Below are positions 41,945 to 50,522 of a stretch of 64,000 bases of DNA, in pieces (position 1 is the stretch's first letter; every line of letters starts with the position of its first letter). Source of the stretch: Cyclobacterium jeungdonense. GTDB lineage: Bacteria > Bacteroidota > Bacteroidia > Cytophagales > Cyclobacteriaceae. The notes beneath the pieces are model-generated. The model made no database searches. It saw only the letters and a list, made by a program, of their open reading frames with translations, and was not told the DNA's origin. The stretch spans positions 398,174 through 462,173 of the forward strand of contig NZ_WMCD01000004.1 in the NCBI RefSeq assembly GCF_010994275.1. Reading direction: 5' to 3'. A program made the translations under genes and the position numbers.

Positions 41945-43644
41945 GGTCATTTATCGTTTTCCGGACATTACTGATTCTCATTTTGTCAATCCTGTCGGAA
42001 GGGGCCTTTTTTCCGACCCAGGCTTTTTCAAATGATAGTAACATTGCCGCGGAAATCAGATCCTTATTGGAAGGAAACGAAACCCAGATAAGCGTTGCGG
42101 GCAACCCCTCACCTATCCATTCCAGATCCACCCTGCTCACCTTTTACTTCGAGAGAGCCTTTCTTCCTGGCTGGTCTGAAGCACTACAACCCACGTGTAA
42201 GGCAAGGGAGCTCCTATATTTAATTCGTCAGGCGGGATTTGATGGACTGGTACCGGAGGATTATCACCTTGAGTCTCTCAATACCCTTTTTGATAAAGAT
42301 ATGGAGGGAAAATCCCTCGCGGAAAGAGAACTAGCGCTGCTGGATATTCTACTTAGTGATGCATTCCTCACGTACGCCCATCATCTATATAAAGGTAAAG
42401 TTCACCCCGAACACCTAAATGGTATTTGGGATATCCAAACCAAACAAACCGAACCTAGCGTATTAGGAAGATTGAACCGGGCGCTTTCAGGCAACCATGT
42501 TAAAGAGGAGCTTCATAGCCTACGTCCAAAATTGCTTGTATACGAAAGGATGCGCCTTTCCATGAAAAAATACCACGGAATGGAAAAAGCGTACGAAGAT
42601 AAAAACTGGATACCGTTATCCATCGAGGAATCCCTGAAAGTCACTCAAAGAAACGAACATGTTCCCCACATTCGGGAAAAGCTGATTTTCTGGAAAGACC
42701 TGGAAAGCTACCCAGTCATTGCGGAGCAGAGGGATTTTTACGATAGTACCATGGCAGAAGGGGTGAAAAAATTTCAACTGAGAAATGGCCTTCAGCCGGA
42801 TGGAATCCTTGGCCGAGCTACAATCGAAGCCCTTAACCAGCGTCCGCGACAATTAATGGACAAACTGGCCGTGAATATGGAACGGCTGAGATGGCTCCCC
42901 GACACCACCCTGCAGGAGTTTATTCTTGTGAATATTGCCAACTATTCCTTGGATCTGATCCGCGAGCGGGACACGCTTCTTCATTCTAAGGTGATTGTCG
43001 GAAAATCCTACCGAAAAACACCGGTATTTAATGCTACCATGAGCTATCTGGTTTTTAGCCCAACATGGACGCTTCCGCCGACCATCCTAAAAAACGATGC
43101 CCTACCTGCTATCAGGAAAAATATCAATTACCTGGCTCAAAAAAATATGAAGGTAATAGATCACTCAGGGCAGGAAATTAATCCTAACTCAGTGGATTGG
43201 CAGCAGATGAATGGAGACAATTTTCCTTACCTGATCCGGCAAAGCCCGGGCCCACAAAATTCCCTGGGATTGGTTAAGTTTATGTTTCCAAATAAATACA
43301 GTGTTTACATTCACGATACTCCATCCAGAGAATTATTTTACAGAGAAGACCGTGCGTTGAGTTCCGGCTGTATTCGCATCGAAAAACCTTTTGAATTGGC
43401 ACAATTACTATTGAAAGACCAACCCCTCTGGTCGGATGAAAGGATCCGGAGTGCCATGAACGGAAAAAAAGAACAAATCGTCAGACTCGACCGAAAGATC
43501 CCCGTCATCATCCTATACCTTACCTTTTGGACCGATTCAAACCATCGGGAAAATATTCGAAGGGATATTTATGATCGGGACATCGAGTTATTAAAATTGC
43601 TGCGGACCCCTCTCATTGCCAGCGTTGTGGGAGATAAAAACTGA
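41941..43644 (+). CDS. L,D-transpeptidase with scaffold domain and peptidoglycan-binding domain (YcbB/LdtD-like)
   Basis: A 567-residue exported protein (signal MRSFIVFRTLLILILSILSEGA). Order: an N-terminal helical scaffold (YLIRQAGFDGLVPEDYHLESLN), a PG_binding_1-like repeat (MAEGVKKFQLRNGLQPDGILGRATIEALNQ, about 277-306), then the YkuD catalytic domain (about 325-500) with HDTPSRELFYREDRALSSGCIRI. C477 is the predicted nucleophile. It would form 3-3 cross-links in peptidoglycan. The start overlaps kdsA by ATGA, an unusual coupling of LPS-core and wall synthesis. Confidence 0.93.
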   Translation: MRSFIVFRTLLILILSILSEGAFFPTQAFSNDSNIAAEIRSLLEGNETQISVAGNPSPIHSRSTLLTFYFERAFLPGWSEALQPTCKARELLYLIRQAGFDGLVPEDYHLESLNTLFDKDMEGKSLAERELALLDILLSDAFLTYAHHLYKGKVHPEHLNGIWDIQTKQTEPSVLGRLNRALSGNHVKEELHSLRPKLLVYERMRLSMKKYHGMEKAYEDKNWIPLSIEESLKVTQRNEHVPHIREKLIFWKDLESYPVIAEQRDFYDSTMAEGVKKFQLRNGLQPDGILGRATIEALNQRPRQLMDKLAVNMERLRWLPDTTLQEFILVNIANYSLDLIRERDTLLHSKVIVGKSYRKTPVFNATMSYLVFSPTWTLPPTILKNDALPAIRKNINYLAQKNMKVIDHSGQEINPNSVDWQQMNGDNFPYLIRQSPGPQNSLGLVKFMFPNKYSVYIHDTPSRELFYREDRALSSGCIRIEKPFELAQLLLKDQPLWSDERIRSAMNGKKEQIVRLDRKIPVIILYLTFWTDSNHRENIRRDIYDRDIELLKLLRTPLIASVVGDKN

Positions 43645-44349
43645 TTTTTCCTTGTATGATTCCTGGCTGGCATGAATGTATAGGCAGCTTTTGTCCTGAA
43701 TTAGGTCGATCACCTCTTCATAGTTCTCTTTTGGAAGCGCGGGGCATCCCAAACTTCTACCCAACCTACCATACCTCTTGACAAATGTTTCTGTTGCATA
43801 GTCAGCCGAATGGATTACAATAGCCCTGGATCTGGCTTTATCGTTGATTCCTTTCTCCAACCCATCCAAACGCAACGAAGCTCCGTGCTTGCCCACGTAC
43901 CTTTCTCCAGTAAGGTAAAAGCCCAAACTGCTCATAAAACTTTCTGACTTATTGGAAAATTTTCTGGCGAGTAACTCTCCGGAATTCCTACCGTGAGAAA
44001 CAAGTGATTCATGCGTCAGCCTTTTGGTTCCCATGTCGATGATCCATAATCTTCGTTCGGTAGACGGCAAATCAAAATCGATAACTGTTAGGGGTTTTCC
44101 CTCCCGTAACATTCCGTTTTCAATTAGAATACGGTAACCTTGAACAGCTTCCTTCAAAACCTCTTTCCTTAATGCTGGAGCTTCTTTCTTTAAATTTAGC
44201 CAAATGCTTTCTACCAATTCAGGATGAACGTTCCGCTCCGTTGGCATTAGTTGCGTCGTAGCTTTTAAATCAGAGAGATTCAAATTTGCATCACCAGAAG
44301 AAAACATTGGGCTGGCGAAAAAAACAAGGATAAATACTAGTTGTTGCAT
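43591..44349 (-). CDS. Murein L,D-transpeptidase catalytic domain family protein (YkuD_2 type)
   Basis: A 252-residue secreted protein of the YkuD_2 group (PF13645-like). Motifs: ENGMLREGKPLTVIDFDLPSTERRLWIIDMGTKRLTHESLVSHG, FYLTGERYVGKHGASLRLDGLE, IVIHSADYA and the catalytic GRLGRSLGCPALP. Its last 54 bp overlap the 3' end of the convergent LdtD-like gene. Two L,D-transpeptidase-fold genes face each other here; the second may be a carboxypeptidase or act on different wall links. Confidence 0.86.
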   Translation of the reverse strand: MQQLVFILVFFASPMFSSGDANLNLSDLKATTQLMPTERNVHPELVESIWLNLKKEAPALRKEVLKEAVQGYRILIENGMLREGKPLTVIDFDLPSTERRLWIIDMGTKRLTHESLVSHGRNSGELLARKFSNKSESFMSSLGFYLTGERYVGKHGASLRLDGLEKGINDKARSRAIVIHSADYATETFVKRYGRLGRSLGCPALPKENYEEVIDLIQDKSCLYIHASQESYKEKSVFISHNAGNERGPQQF

Positions 44350-44665
44350 GGATTAAATTTTAGGTGCATGCGGTGCAGGTAAGAAAGATAGTAACCTAAG
44401 TACAAATAAAGAACAGCATTTGATTAAAATTAAGTTTCACTCTTTTTATTTATTTTGATATTTTTCTTTGGGCTATTATTTTTTCTATTTTGAACCCAAA
44501 AGGCTTATTTTCTTGTTGATTGGCTTGAAAAACTCTTGACAACAAATGGTTTGCTGCCCTTTTTCGTTTAAAAGCCAGTAGTCCTGAAAATAAACCTGGA
44601 AATTTTGTTGAGTTTTTTTGGAACGAATGATAAACAAAGCAAAGGGAATCCCAGTTAGTGAATCT
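44350..44665. other. Intergenic region between YkuD_2 gene and queD, nothing recognised
   Basis: A 316-bp AT-rich divergent spacer that must hold promoters for both flanking genes. No perfect TAnnTTTG element, RNA structure or small gene was recognised. An open frame beginning at 44618 extends queD upstream but has no family similarity. Confidence 0.4.
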
Positions 44666-45076
44666 ATGAAATTAGCCATATACCGAAAAGAACATTTTAA
44701 TGCTGCCCATCGGCTCCACAATGCAGCCTGGTCGGAGGAAAAAAATCGAGAGATTTTCGGAAAATGCAATAACCCAAACTATCATGGTCACAATTATGAC
44801 CTGGTTGTGAAACTAGAGGGGCCAATCGACCCGGAGACGGGGTATGTTTATGACATGAAACGGCTGAAGGACGTTATCAGGGAGTATGTTACCGATAAAT
44901 TTGATCATAAAAACCTAAATTTAGATACAGATGAATTTAAAGAACTTAACCCAACTGCAGAAAACATTGCTGTGGTTATTTGGAATATTTTGAGGGAAAA
45001 AATTGAAAAAAAATACGACTTAACAGTTCGATTATATGAAACAGAAAGAAACTTTGTTGAATTCAGCGGGAATTGA
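44666..45076 (+). CDS. queD: 6-pyruvoyl-tetrahydropterin synthase / 6-carboxytetrahydropterin synthase family
   Basis: About 136 residues. Zinc ligands and catalytic residues are visible: FNAAHRL, then CNNPNYHGHNYDLVV with the two histidines, MKRLKDVI, FDHKNLN and PTAENIAVVIW, ending VRLYETERNFVEF. These act on 7,8-dihydroneopterin triphosphate for queuosine or pterin synthesis. The start at 44666 is chosen because MKLAIYRKEHF fits the family. It overlaps folE, which makes the same substrate. Confidence 0.87.
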   Translation: MKLAIYRKEHFNAAHRLHNAAWSEEKNREIFGKCNNPNYHGHNYDLVVKLEGPIDPETGYVYDMKRLKDVIREYVTDKFDHKNLNLDTDEFKELNPTAENIAVVIWNILREKIEKKYDLTVRLYETERNFVEFSGN

Positions 45077-45737
45077 TCTTAATCAGACCTTTGAAGAATT
45101 GGGAGATGAACACCTTTCATCTTCTCACGATACCCCATTAAGAGAGGATGCCTTCGAAATGGACGATGATCTCAAAATGGAATTGATAGAGAAACATTTT
45201 AAAGAAATCATGTACGTCCTTGGATTGGATTTATCAGATGACAGTCTGAAAGGTACTCCAAAACGGGTGGCAAAAATGTTTATAAAAGAAGTTTTTAGCG
45301 GTCTCGATCCAAAAAACAAGCCAGAAGCGAAGCTTTTTGAAAATAAATTTCGCTACAATGAAATGTTAGTTGAAAAAGACATTACTTTCTACTCTCATTG
45401 CGAGCATCATTTTGTTCCGATTTATGGCAAGGCGCATGTGGCATACATTTCGAATGGCAACGTGATTGGTTTATCTAAAATAAATCGAATCGTCCAATAT
45501 TTTGCCAAAAGACCACAAGTCCAGGAGCGATTAACGGTGCAGATTGGTAATGAGCTGAAAGCTGCCCTGAATACAGATGATGTGGCGGTAATACTGGATG
45601 CTGATCATATGTGCGTATCCAGCAGGGGCGTTAGAGATACCAGCAGTAGTACGGTAACTTCCTTTTATAGTGGTCGATTCGAGAATGAGGCCCAGAAAAG
45701 AAACGAATTTCTCAAATACCTGAAATTGCCCAGGTAG
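45036..45737 (+). CDS. folE: GTP cyclohydrolase I
   Basis: A 233-residue enzyme converting GTP to 7,8-dihydroneopterin triphosphate. Motifs: GLDLSDDSLKGTPKRVAKM, ITFYSHCEHHFVPIYGKAHVAYI with zinc ligands, GLSKINRIV, RPQVQERLT and ILDADHMCVSSRGVRDTSS. The first 40 residues are a non-conserved extension. The start lies inside queD (41-bp overlap, other frame), so the two are probably coupled; a later start inside the extension is possible. Confidence 0.93.
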   Translation: MKQKETLLNSAGIDLNQTFEELGDEHLSSSHDTPLREDAFEMDDDLKMELIEKHFKEIMYVLGLDLSDDSLKGTPKRVAKMFIKEVFSGLDPKNKPEAKLFENKFRYNEMLVEKDITFYSHCEHHFVPIYGKAHVAYISNGNVIGLSKINRIVQYFAKRPQVQERLTVQIGNELKAALNTDDVAVILDADHMCVSSRGVRDTSSSTVTSFYSGRFENEAQKRNEFLKYLKLPR

Positions 45738-45789
45738 AATTATCGAAAAATTCGAAGTATTGTAGTTTAAGTCTTGATTCTTAATACTC

Positions 45790-45824
45790 ACTCCCATCGA
45801 CTAATCCTCGAGGGAGTTTTTTTT
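45790..45824 (+). terminator. Rho-independent terminator after folE
   Basis: The inverted repeat ACTCCC (45790-45795) and GGGAGT (45812-45817), with extra CTCG/CGAG-like pairing in the loop, is followed by a run of eight T. It lies about 50 bp after the folE stop. Confidence 0.65.
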
Positions 45825-45908
45825 GAACTGGAGGTATATTTTTTTCGCTACCCTAAATCAAACAATTTGATGATTTATTCATTATTATCTACGTAGCAAC
45901 TACATTTT

Positions 45909-46589
45909 ATGAAAAATAACAACATAGTAATAATCGGAGGAAATAGTGGGATTGGAGAAAAAGTGAAGGCTCTTCTTGAAGGCGAGGGTGCCAATGTGTT
46001 TACTTATTCCCGATCTCAGGATGGAGAAAATAAGTTGGACGTGACACAAGACTTTGAAGAGATAGCGGGCGTACCTGAAAAAATCCACGGAGTGCTTTAT
46101 TGTCCGGGAACCATTCAATTGAAACCCTTTCACCGCTTCAATTTGGCTGATTTCAGGAAAGACCTTGAAATAAATTACCTGGGAGCGGTAAAGGTATTAC
46201 AGGCTCTTCAGCGGCCACTAAAAAAATCGGGCGCCTCATCGGTGGTGCTGGTAAGTACCGTAGCTGTTCAGACAGGGTTGGGATTTCACGCATCCATTGC
46301 AGGTGCAAAAGGAGCGTTAGAAGGGCTAGGCCGATCTCTTGCTTCCGAATGGGCTGCGGCAGGAATCCGGGTAAATATCGTGGCCCCTTCACTTACCGAT
46401 ACTCCCCTTGCTGAAGCTTTACTTTCCACCCCTGAAAAAAAAGAAGCTGCCGGAAAAAGACACCCGCTGGGCAGATTTGGCACGGTGAATGATATAGCTG
46501 AATCGATTTTATTCTTACTTTCTGAGAAATCCTCCTGGATGACAGGACAGGTAATTAAAGTTGACGGCGGTATGTCGAGCGTAAGATAA
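45909..46589 (+). CDS. SDR-family oxidoreductase lacking the catalytic tyrosine
   Basis: A 226-residue short-chain dehydrogenase-fold protein. The nucleotide-binding IIGGNSGIG (8-16), LYCPGT and the C-terminal GRFGTVNDIAESILFLLSEKSSWMTGQVIKVDGG are typical. Catalytic Ser116 (VLVSTVA) and Lys134 are kept, but the YxxxK tyrosine position is Ile130 (FHASIAGAKGAL). A subfamily with FHASIAxAKGA exists, so this is a lineage trait rather than damage. Function unknown; activity by a different mechanism or a binding role is possible. Confidence 0.87.
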   Translation: MKNNNIVIIGGNSGIGEKVKALLEGEGANVFTYSRSQDGENKLDVTQDFEEIAGVPEKIHGVLYCPGTIQLKPFHRFNLADFRKDLEINYLGAVKVLQALQRPLKKSGASSVVLVSTVAVQTGLGFHASIAGAKGALEGLGRSLASEWAAAGIRVNIVAPSLTDTPLAEALLSTPEKKEAAGKRHPLGRFGTVNDIAESILFLLSEKSSWMTGQVIKVDGGMSSVR

Positions 46590-46669
46590 ATGTTCCATTT
46601 CTTACCAAGTTTATGTTGAACAAAGTGTAAAAGAGTAGGGTATTGTCCCTGAAAAAAAATTGCATACTT

Positions 46670-46933
46670 ATGAGGACTCCACCTGAATCATTTTTGATCT
46701 TTAAAGCAGAGCTTAAGAAAGCGCAGCTTGAGAAAGAGCGGTTGAGAAAAACATATGAAGAAAAACTAGCCGAAATGAATCGCGAACTATCTCGGTTAAA
46801 AGAACAAATTGGAGCACAACAGGAATTGATGAAAACGACTATTAACTACGCTATTAAACTAGAAGAAGACCTGGGCAATTTTAAGGCGGAAGTGGAAAAC
46901 GAGAAAAAGCATAGAAAAAACTCTTTTCATTAA
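46670..46933 (+). CDS. Small coiled-coil protein
   Basis: 87 residues, almost wholly a charged coiled coil (AELKKAQLEKERLRKTYEEKLAEMNRELSRLKEQIGAQQELM) with a basic C-terminus. The ATG at 46670 is preferred over a TTG at 46643. No family recognised. It follows the SDR gene by 80 bp and precedes an SpoIIAA-like gene by 58 bp. Confidence 0.55.
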   Translation: MRTPPESFLIFKAELKKAQLEKERLRKTYEEKLAEMNRELSRLKEQIGAQQELMKTTINYAIKLEEDLGNFKAEVENEKKHRKNSFH

Positions 46934-46991
46934 ATCTATTATTCAAAAGTTCCGTAAATTAAGAGGTATTTGATTTAAAAAAGAGGTAAAA

Positions 46992-47435
46992 ATGAATGAC
47001 ACCCTAAATAAATCAGCGATGGAAAACTTTGACCTGTCTTTTGAAGGAAGGTATGCCAAAGTATATGTCGATGAATCCCGTGGAATAATCATTTGCGAGT
47101 TGCTAGTGGATTACGTTCCCATTGAAGATTTTAAGGAAACGTTTCACCAGATAACATCAATAATAAAAAAGGGTTCTTATCATAAATTCATTTTTGACAA
47201 AACGGCCTTGCGGGCGTTCCATCAGCCCAGTATGGAGTGGTATTTTTTAGATTGGAAAAAGGAAATGTACTATGAAGGAATTACCGTACACCGAAAGATT
47301 CTTCCTCCGGAAAAATGGTTTGAGAAAATGGTGATGATTGCCAAAAAGCAAATCCTTGAAAACAATCCGGGAAACATTATCGAAAACCTGGACATCAAAT
47401 ATTGTGACTCTATGGAGGAAGCAATCCTAACTTAA
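46992..47435 (+). CDS. Unrecognised 147-residue protein, possible SpoIIAA/STAS-like fold
   Basis: The order of strands and helices (GRYAKVYVDESRGIIICELLVDYVPIEDFKETFHQITSIIKKGSYHKFIFDKTALRAFHQPSMEWYF, split here only as a description of residues 18-82) recalls SpoIIAA-like/STAS proteins of Cytophagales, with a middle Phe-Asp-Lys-Thr and a late EKMVMIAKK helix. The assignment is a structural guess. Its stop overlaps the start of the flavin reductase (TAATG). Confidence 0.6.
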   Translation: MNDTLNKSAMENFDLSFEGRYAKVYVDESRGIIICELLVDYVPIEDFKETFHQITSIIKKGSYHKFIFDKTALRAFHQPSMEWYFLDWKKEMYYEGITVHRKILPPEKWFEKMVMIAKKQILENNPGNIIENLDIKYCDSMEEAILT

Positions 47436-48073
47436 TGAAGCACTTTTCCCAGCAAGAAATCCTCCAGGCAGACAAATCATTCCGTAGGGATTTTGTTAAT
47501 TGCCTGAGTGGCTACAAAAGTCTTAATCTCGTTGGCACGATCAATCTGGAAACCAGCCAAACCAACCTGGCTCCTTTTTCCCAGGTTTTCCATATCGGAG
47601 CTGCTCCGCCAACGGTAGGGGTTTTATTCCGGCCCCATACGGTTGAAAGACATACGCTTGAAAACATCATCCAAAATGGCTTTTTCACGCTAAATCACGT
47701 TACAGAGGCCATCTATAAACAAGCTCATCACTGCAGTGCACGTTGGCCCATATCAGAGTTTAAAGGCACAGGACTCACAGAGGAGTACAGGGATGAATTC
47801 CCAGCTCCTTATGTAATGGAGAGCCCTCTGAAAGTAGGTTGTACCCTCCTGGATCAAATGACCCTTCCTGTTAATGATACCGTGCTGGTTATTGGCAGCA
47901 TCGACCAGGTGTATGTTCAGGAGGGTGCCTTAGGTAAAGAGGGGTTTATTGACTTGGAAAAACTCGGAACGGTAACGGTATCCGGACTGGATGGCTATCA
48001 TTTAGGTAAAAAATTAGCCAGATTAGCTTATCCCAAGCCAGACCAGCCGGTCAAAGAAATAGGGGAATCTTAA
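47435..48073 (+). CDS. Flavin reductase family protein (FMN-binding split barrel)
   Basis: A 212-residue protein with the FMN-binding split-barrel pattern: LVGTINLETSQTNLAPFSQVFHIGAAPPTVGVLFRP, DTLENIIQNGFFTLNHV-like ERHTLENIIQNGFFTLNHV, and CSARWPISEFKGTGL in which the usual reductase motif appears. The C-terminal VSGLDGYHLGKKLARLAYPKP is typical of a Bacteroidota subfamily. It likely binds FMN and reduces it or another substrate. It is coupled to the upstream gene by a 1-bp overlap. Confidence 0.85.
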   Translation: MKHFSQQEILQADKSFRRDFVNCLSGYKSLNLVGTINLETSQTNLAPFSQVFHIGAAPPTVGVLFRPHTVERHTLENIIQNGFFTLNHVTEAIYKQAHHCSARWPISEFKGTGLTEEYRDEFPAPYVMESPLKVGCTLLDQMTLPVNDTVLVIGSIDQVYVQEGALGKEGFIDLEKLGTVTVSGLDGYHLGKKLARLAYPKPDQPVKEIGES

Positions 48074-48143
48074 AAAGAACACGGTTTGGCCAGGGAAAAG
48101 TAGAAATACTTCCGGGTTTAACAAGATCCGTCAGTACCGGGTT

Positions 48144-48346
48144 TTATTTCGATACCACTTCCTGTCCGTCCCCATCCATGTCTTTGTGTTTGACGGTTCT
48201 TACGTACTTATAACCGCTACAGAGAGAACAACTACAAGGCTTACCTTGAGCATTAAGGGAATAACTTTTTTTAGGGTCGAATCCCATTTCTTTGCACCTT
48301 CTAGGTATTTAAGCTTTGTCAGTTCCTCACGTCTTCCTTTATTCAT
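48144..48346 (-). pseudogene. Frameshifted small CxC...C protein gene
   Basis: Reading from an ATG at 48346 gives MNKGRREELTKLKYL. The frame is then lost, and a -1 shift at about 48302 restores RRCKEMGFDPKKSYSLNAQG, PCSCSLCSGYKY and ending GQEVVSK with a stop at 48144. The joined product is 67 residues. It matches a small Bacteroidota family with a PCSCxxC zinc-binding-like motif, as I recall it. Loss of one A (CTAAGAAGG to CTAGAAGG) would explain it. It could be a pseudogene, a sequencing error or a programmed shift. It is followed in the same direction by the flavin reductase 3' end. Confidence 0.65.
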
Positions 48347-48362
48347 ATAGCAAACTGCCTTT

Positions 48363-48755
48363 TCAGTCTACTTTCCAGCTGATTTCCACCTTCTGCCGGC
48401 CCCATTCTTTTGCTCTCCCAACATTTTCTCCCATATAGATGTCAATCTTTTTTTTCCATCGTTTGTTCATTTTGTCCAACACCTTGTATTTCCCAGGTAG
48501 CCCCTTTATCGTAACGTCCGTACCATGTTCAATACCTTCAACTTCCAGGAGGTCTCTGGACACGGCGATTGCTTTCATCCCCGGCCTAAGTTTATCTCCC
48601 CAGGCGGCTGTCACAGCGTCACCTTTTTTAGTCTGGCTCTCCACTGAATTATAGGCTGTGGCTGTTACTTCCATGGTTTTGGTTTCTGTACAGGACGCCA
48701 GAAACAGGACACACAAAATAAATATGATATGGTAATTTTTGGTTTTGTATTTCAT
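48363..48755 (-). CDS. 3D-domain lipoprotein
   Basis: A 130-residue protein with a lipobox (FLASC). The 3D double-psi barrel domain shows VTATAYNSVESQT, WGDKLRPGMKAIAVSRDLL, IKGLPGKYKVLDKMNKRWKKKIDIYMG and WGRQKVEISW. Related 3D/RlpA/MltA-type domains act on peptidoglycan or bind it; this short, membrane-anchored version has no proven role. It is 16 bp upstream of the frameshifted small gene on the same strand. Confidence 0.85.
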   Translation of the reverse strand: MKYKTKNYHIIFILCVLFLASCTETKTMEVTATAYNSVESQTKKGDAVTAAWGDKLRPGMKAIAVSRDLLEVEGIEHGTDVTIKGLPGKYKVLDKMNKRWKKKIDIYMGENVGRAKEWGRQKVEISWKVD

Positions 48756-49058
48756 GATTTGGTGTAGTTATAGGGTAGAATTCTGGTAATTTCCCTTTCT
48801 TCTTCACTAAATCCAAAGTGGACCCTTCGACATGCTGTAGTTAACACGGTACGAAGGAAAAGAACTAAAAGTGCTACTTCTATTCGCGCAATTGGCAGAT
48901 TACCAGATTAATACACGTCTTTTAGAATCACTAATATACGAAAAAATAAATCAAAAGTCAGGGAGGGAGATGGTCCAGCCAACAGAAGACCATCTCGAAA
49001 CCCTAATCGGACAACATAAACCGTTCGTGAATTAGTAATAAAATTTCAAGGCATATGA
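48756..49058. other. Intergenic region with a possible terminator hairpin for htrA
   Basis: No gene is seen. The only structure is a perfect 9-bp inverted repeat, GAGATGGTC (48967-48975) and GACCATCTC (48988-48996). Read on the minus strand, it is followed within about 20 bases by a T-rich stretch, and it lies about 60 bp after the htrA stop, so it may end that transcript. Confidence 0.4.
48967..48996 (-). terminator. Possible terminator of the htrA transcript
   Basis: Perfect 9-bp stem with a 12-nt loop. The T-rich sequence downstream on the minus strand is not immediately adjacent, so this is a weak call. Confidence 0.35.
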
Positions 49059-50522
49059 CTACTGTATCGTGTACTCTTGCACAAACGGTCTTCCTCCAGC
49101 AGTCATTCCTTCAATTTTCAATCGCCCACTGAACGCTTCCAGATACTGGCCTACTTCCTCCGGATCTTCTGCTGCCCTATTGTTAATCTGGGTTAAGATG
49201 AATCCTTCACCCATTCCCAAATCCCTGAGGTAGCCTCGGGTTAATCCGGTTATTTTCACTCCATATTCCAAACCAAAACGGTCCATTTCAATAGTATTGA
49301 TGGATTCAAGTTTTGCCCCAAGCAAAGGAGAGGAATAAAAAGATTTTTTAATAACTCCGGTTCCTCCTAATAGATTTTGGAGCGTTAATTCTGATTCTTG
49401 ACGAACGTTATCCCTCAGGTAGGCCACTTTTACCCTATCCCCCGGATAATAATAAGACAATGCTTCTTCAAAGCTTCCTTTTCCTGAAATGGGGTTTCCA
49501 TCTATGCCCACGATTACGTCATTTAGCCGGATACCAGATCTATCTGCTGCACCATTTCGAATGATGTGAGAAACCACCACTCCATCCAGGGATTTCAAAT
49601 TCATTTCTTCGGCCAACTCCGGGGTAATTTCCTGGACTTCCAGCCCAGGAATGGCCTTTTGAACCTCGCCAAACCGAATCAGATCGTTTGCAATTTTGGT
49701 CGCAATATCCACCGGTACAGCAAAGCCATAACCTGTATACGAGCCGGTTCGACTCAAAATAGCGGTATTGATTCCTACCAGTTCTCCGTTGACGTTTACC
49801 AGGGCGCCTCCCGAATTTCCGGGATTGATGGGGGCATCTGTTTGAATAAATGACTCCAGCGGAAACTCCCCTCCCATAATATTGATTTGCCTTTCCTTAG
49901 CTGAAACAATCCCTGCAGTCACTGTGGAAGTAAGGTTAAAGGGGTTGCCTACAGCCAATACCCACTCTCCGATCTGCAGGGATCGGCTGCTGCCTATTTT
50001 TATGGCTGGAAGGCCTTTAGCCTCAATTTTTAAAACCGCAATATCCGTATTCGCATCTGCTCCCACCATGCTGGCTTTATAGGTTCGTTTTTTATGGACA
50101 ACCTCGATGGTTTCTGCTCTTGCTACCACATGATTATTGGTGATGATGTATCCGTCCTCAGAAAAAATAACCCCGGATCCGGTACTAACCGTCTGCTGAG
50201 GAACTCCCTGGCCAAAGAAATAATCAAAAATACTGTATCTCCGGGAGTCTGTTCCGGAAAAATTTTTTATAAACACGACCGATCCGGTGCTTTTTTCAGA
50301 CGCATCTACAAACGAATCTGGAACTTTATCCAATCGTTTATCAGTGGTTTTCACTCTTTCGTCCGGCCTTTCCTCTACGCTGGATGTCCGGAAGCCCAGG
50401 TTTTCCTGCCATTCTTGATTCGGAAGGTTTTTCTCAGGAACATCCAGCTGGGTAGCAAAAAACCAGGCTCCTAGAATTCCCCCTAAAAATGAAATAATAA
50501 CAACAACGAAAATTTTTTGCAT
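49059..50522 (-). CDS. HtrA/DegP-type periplasmic serine protease
   Basis: A 487-residue trypsin-like protease with an N-terminal membrane or signal segment (KIFVVVIISFLGGILGAWFFA). Catalytic triad: H131 (TNNHVV), D160 (TDIAVL) and S237 (GNSGGALVN). A first PDZ domain follows (GLEVQEITPELAEEMNL...GSFEEAL), and a partial second PDZ lies in the C-terminal 90 residues. It degrades or refolds damaged envelope proteins. Together with RseP downstream on the other strand, it suggests an envelope-stress neighbourhood. Confidence 0.95.
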   Translation of the reverse strand: MQKIFVVVIISFLGGILGAWFFATQLDVPEKNLPNQEWQENLGFRTSSVEERPDERVKTTDKRLDKVPDSFVDASEKSTGSVVFIKNFSGTDSRRYSIFDYFFGQGVPQQTVSTGSGVIFSEDGYIITNNHVVARAETIEVVHKKRTYKASMVGADANTDIAVLKIEAKGLPAIKIGSSRSLQIGEWVLAVGNPFNLTSTVTAGIVSAKERQINIMGGEFPLESFIQTDAPINPGNSGGALVNVNGELVGINTAILSRTGSYTGYGFAVPVDIATKIANDLIRFGEVQKAIPGLEVQEITPELAEEMNLKSLDGVVVSHIIRNGAADRSGIRLNDVIVGIDGNPISGKGSFEEALSYYYPGDRVKVAYLRDNVRQESELTLQNLLGGTGVIKKSFYSSPLLGAKLESINTIEMDRFGLEYGVKITGLTRGYLRDLGMGEGFILTQINNRAAEDPEEVGQYLEAFSGRLKIEGMTAGGRPFVQEYTIQ

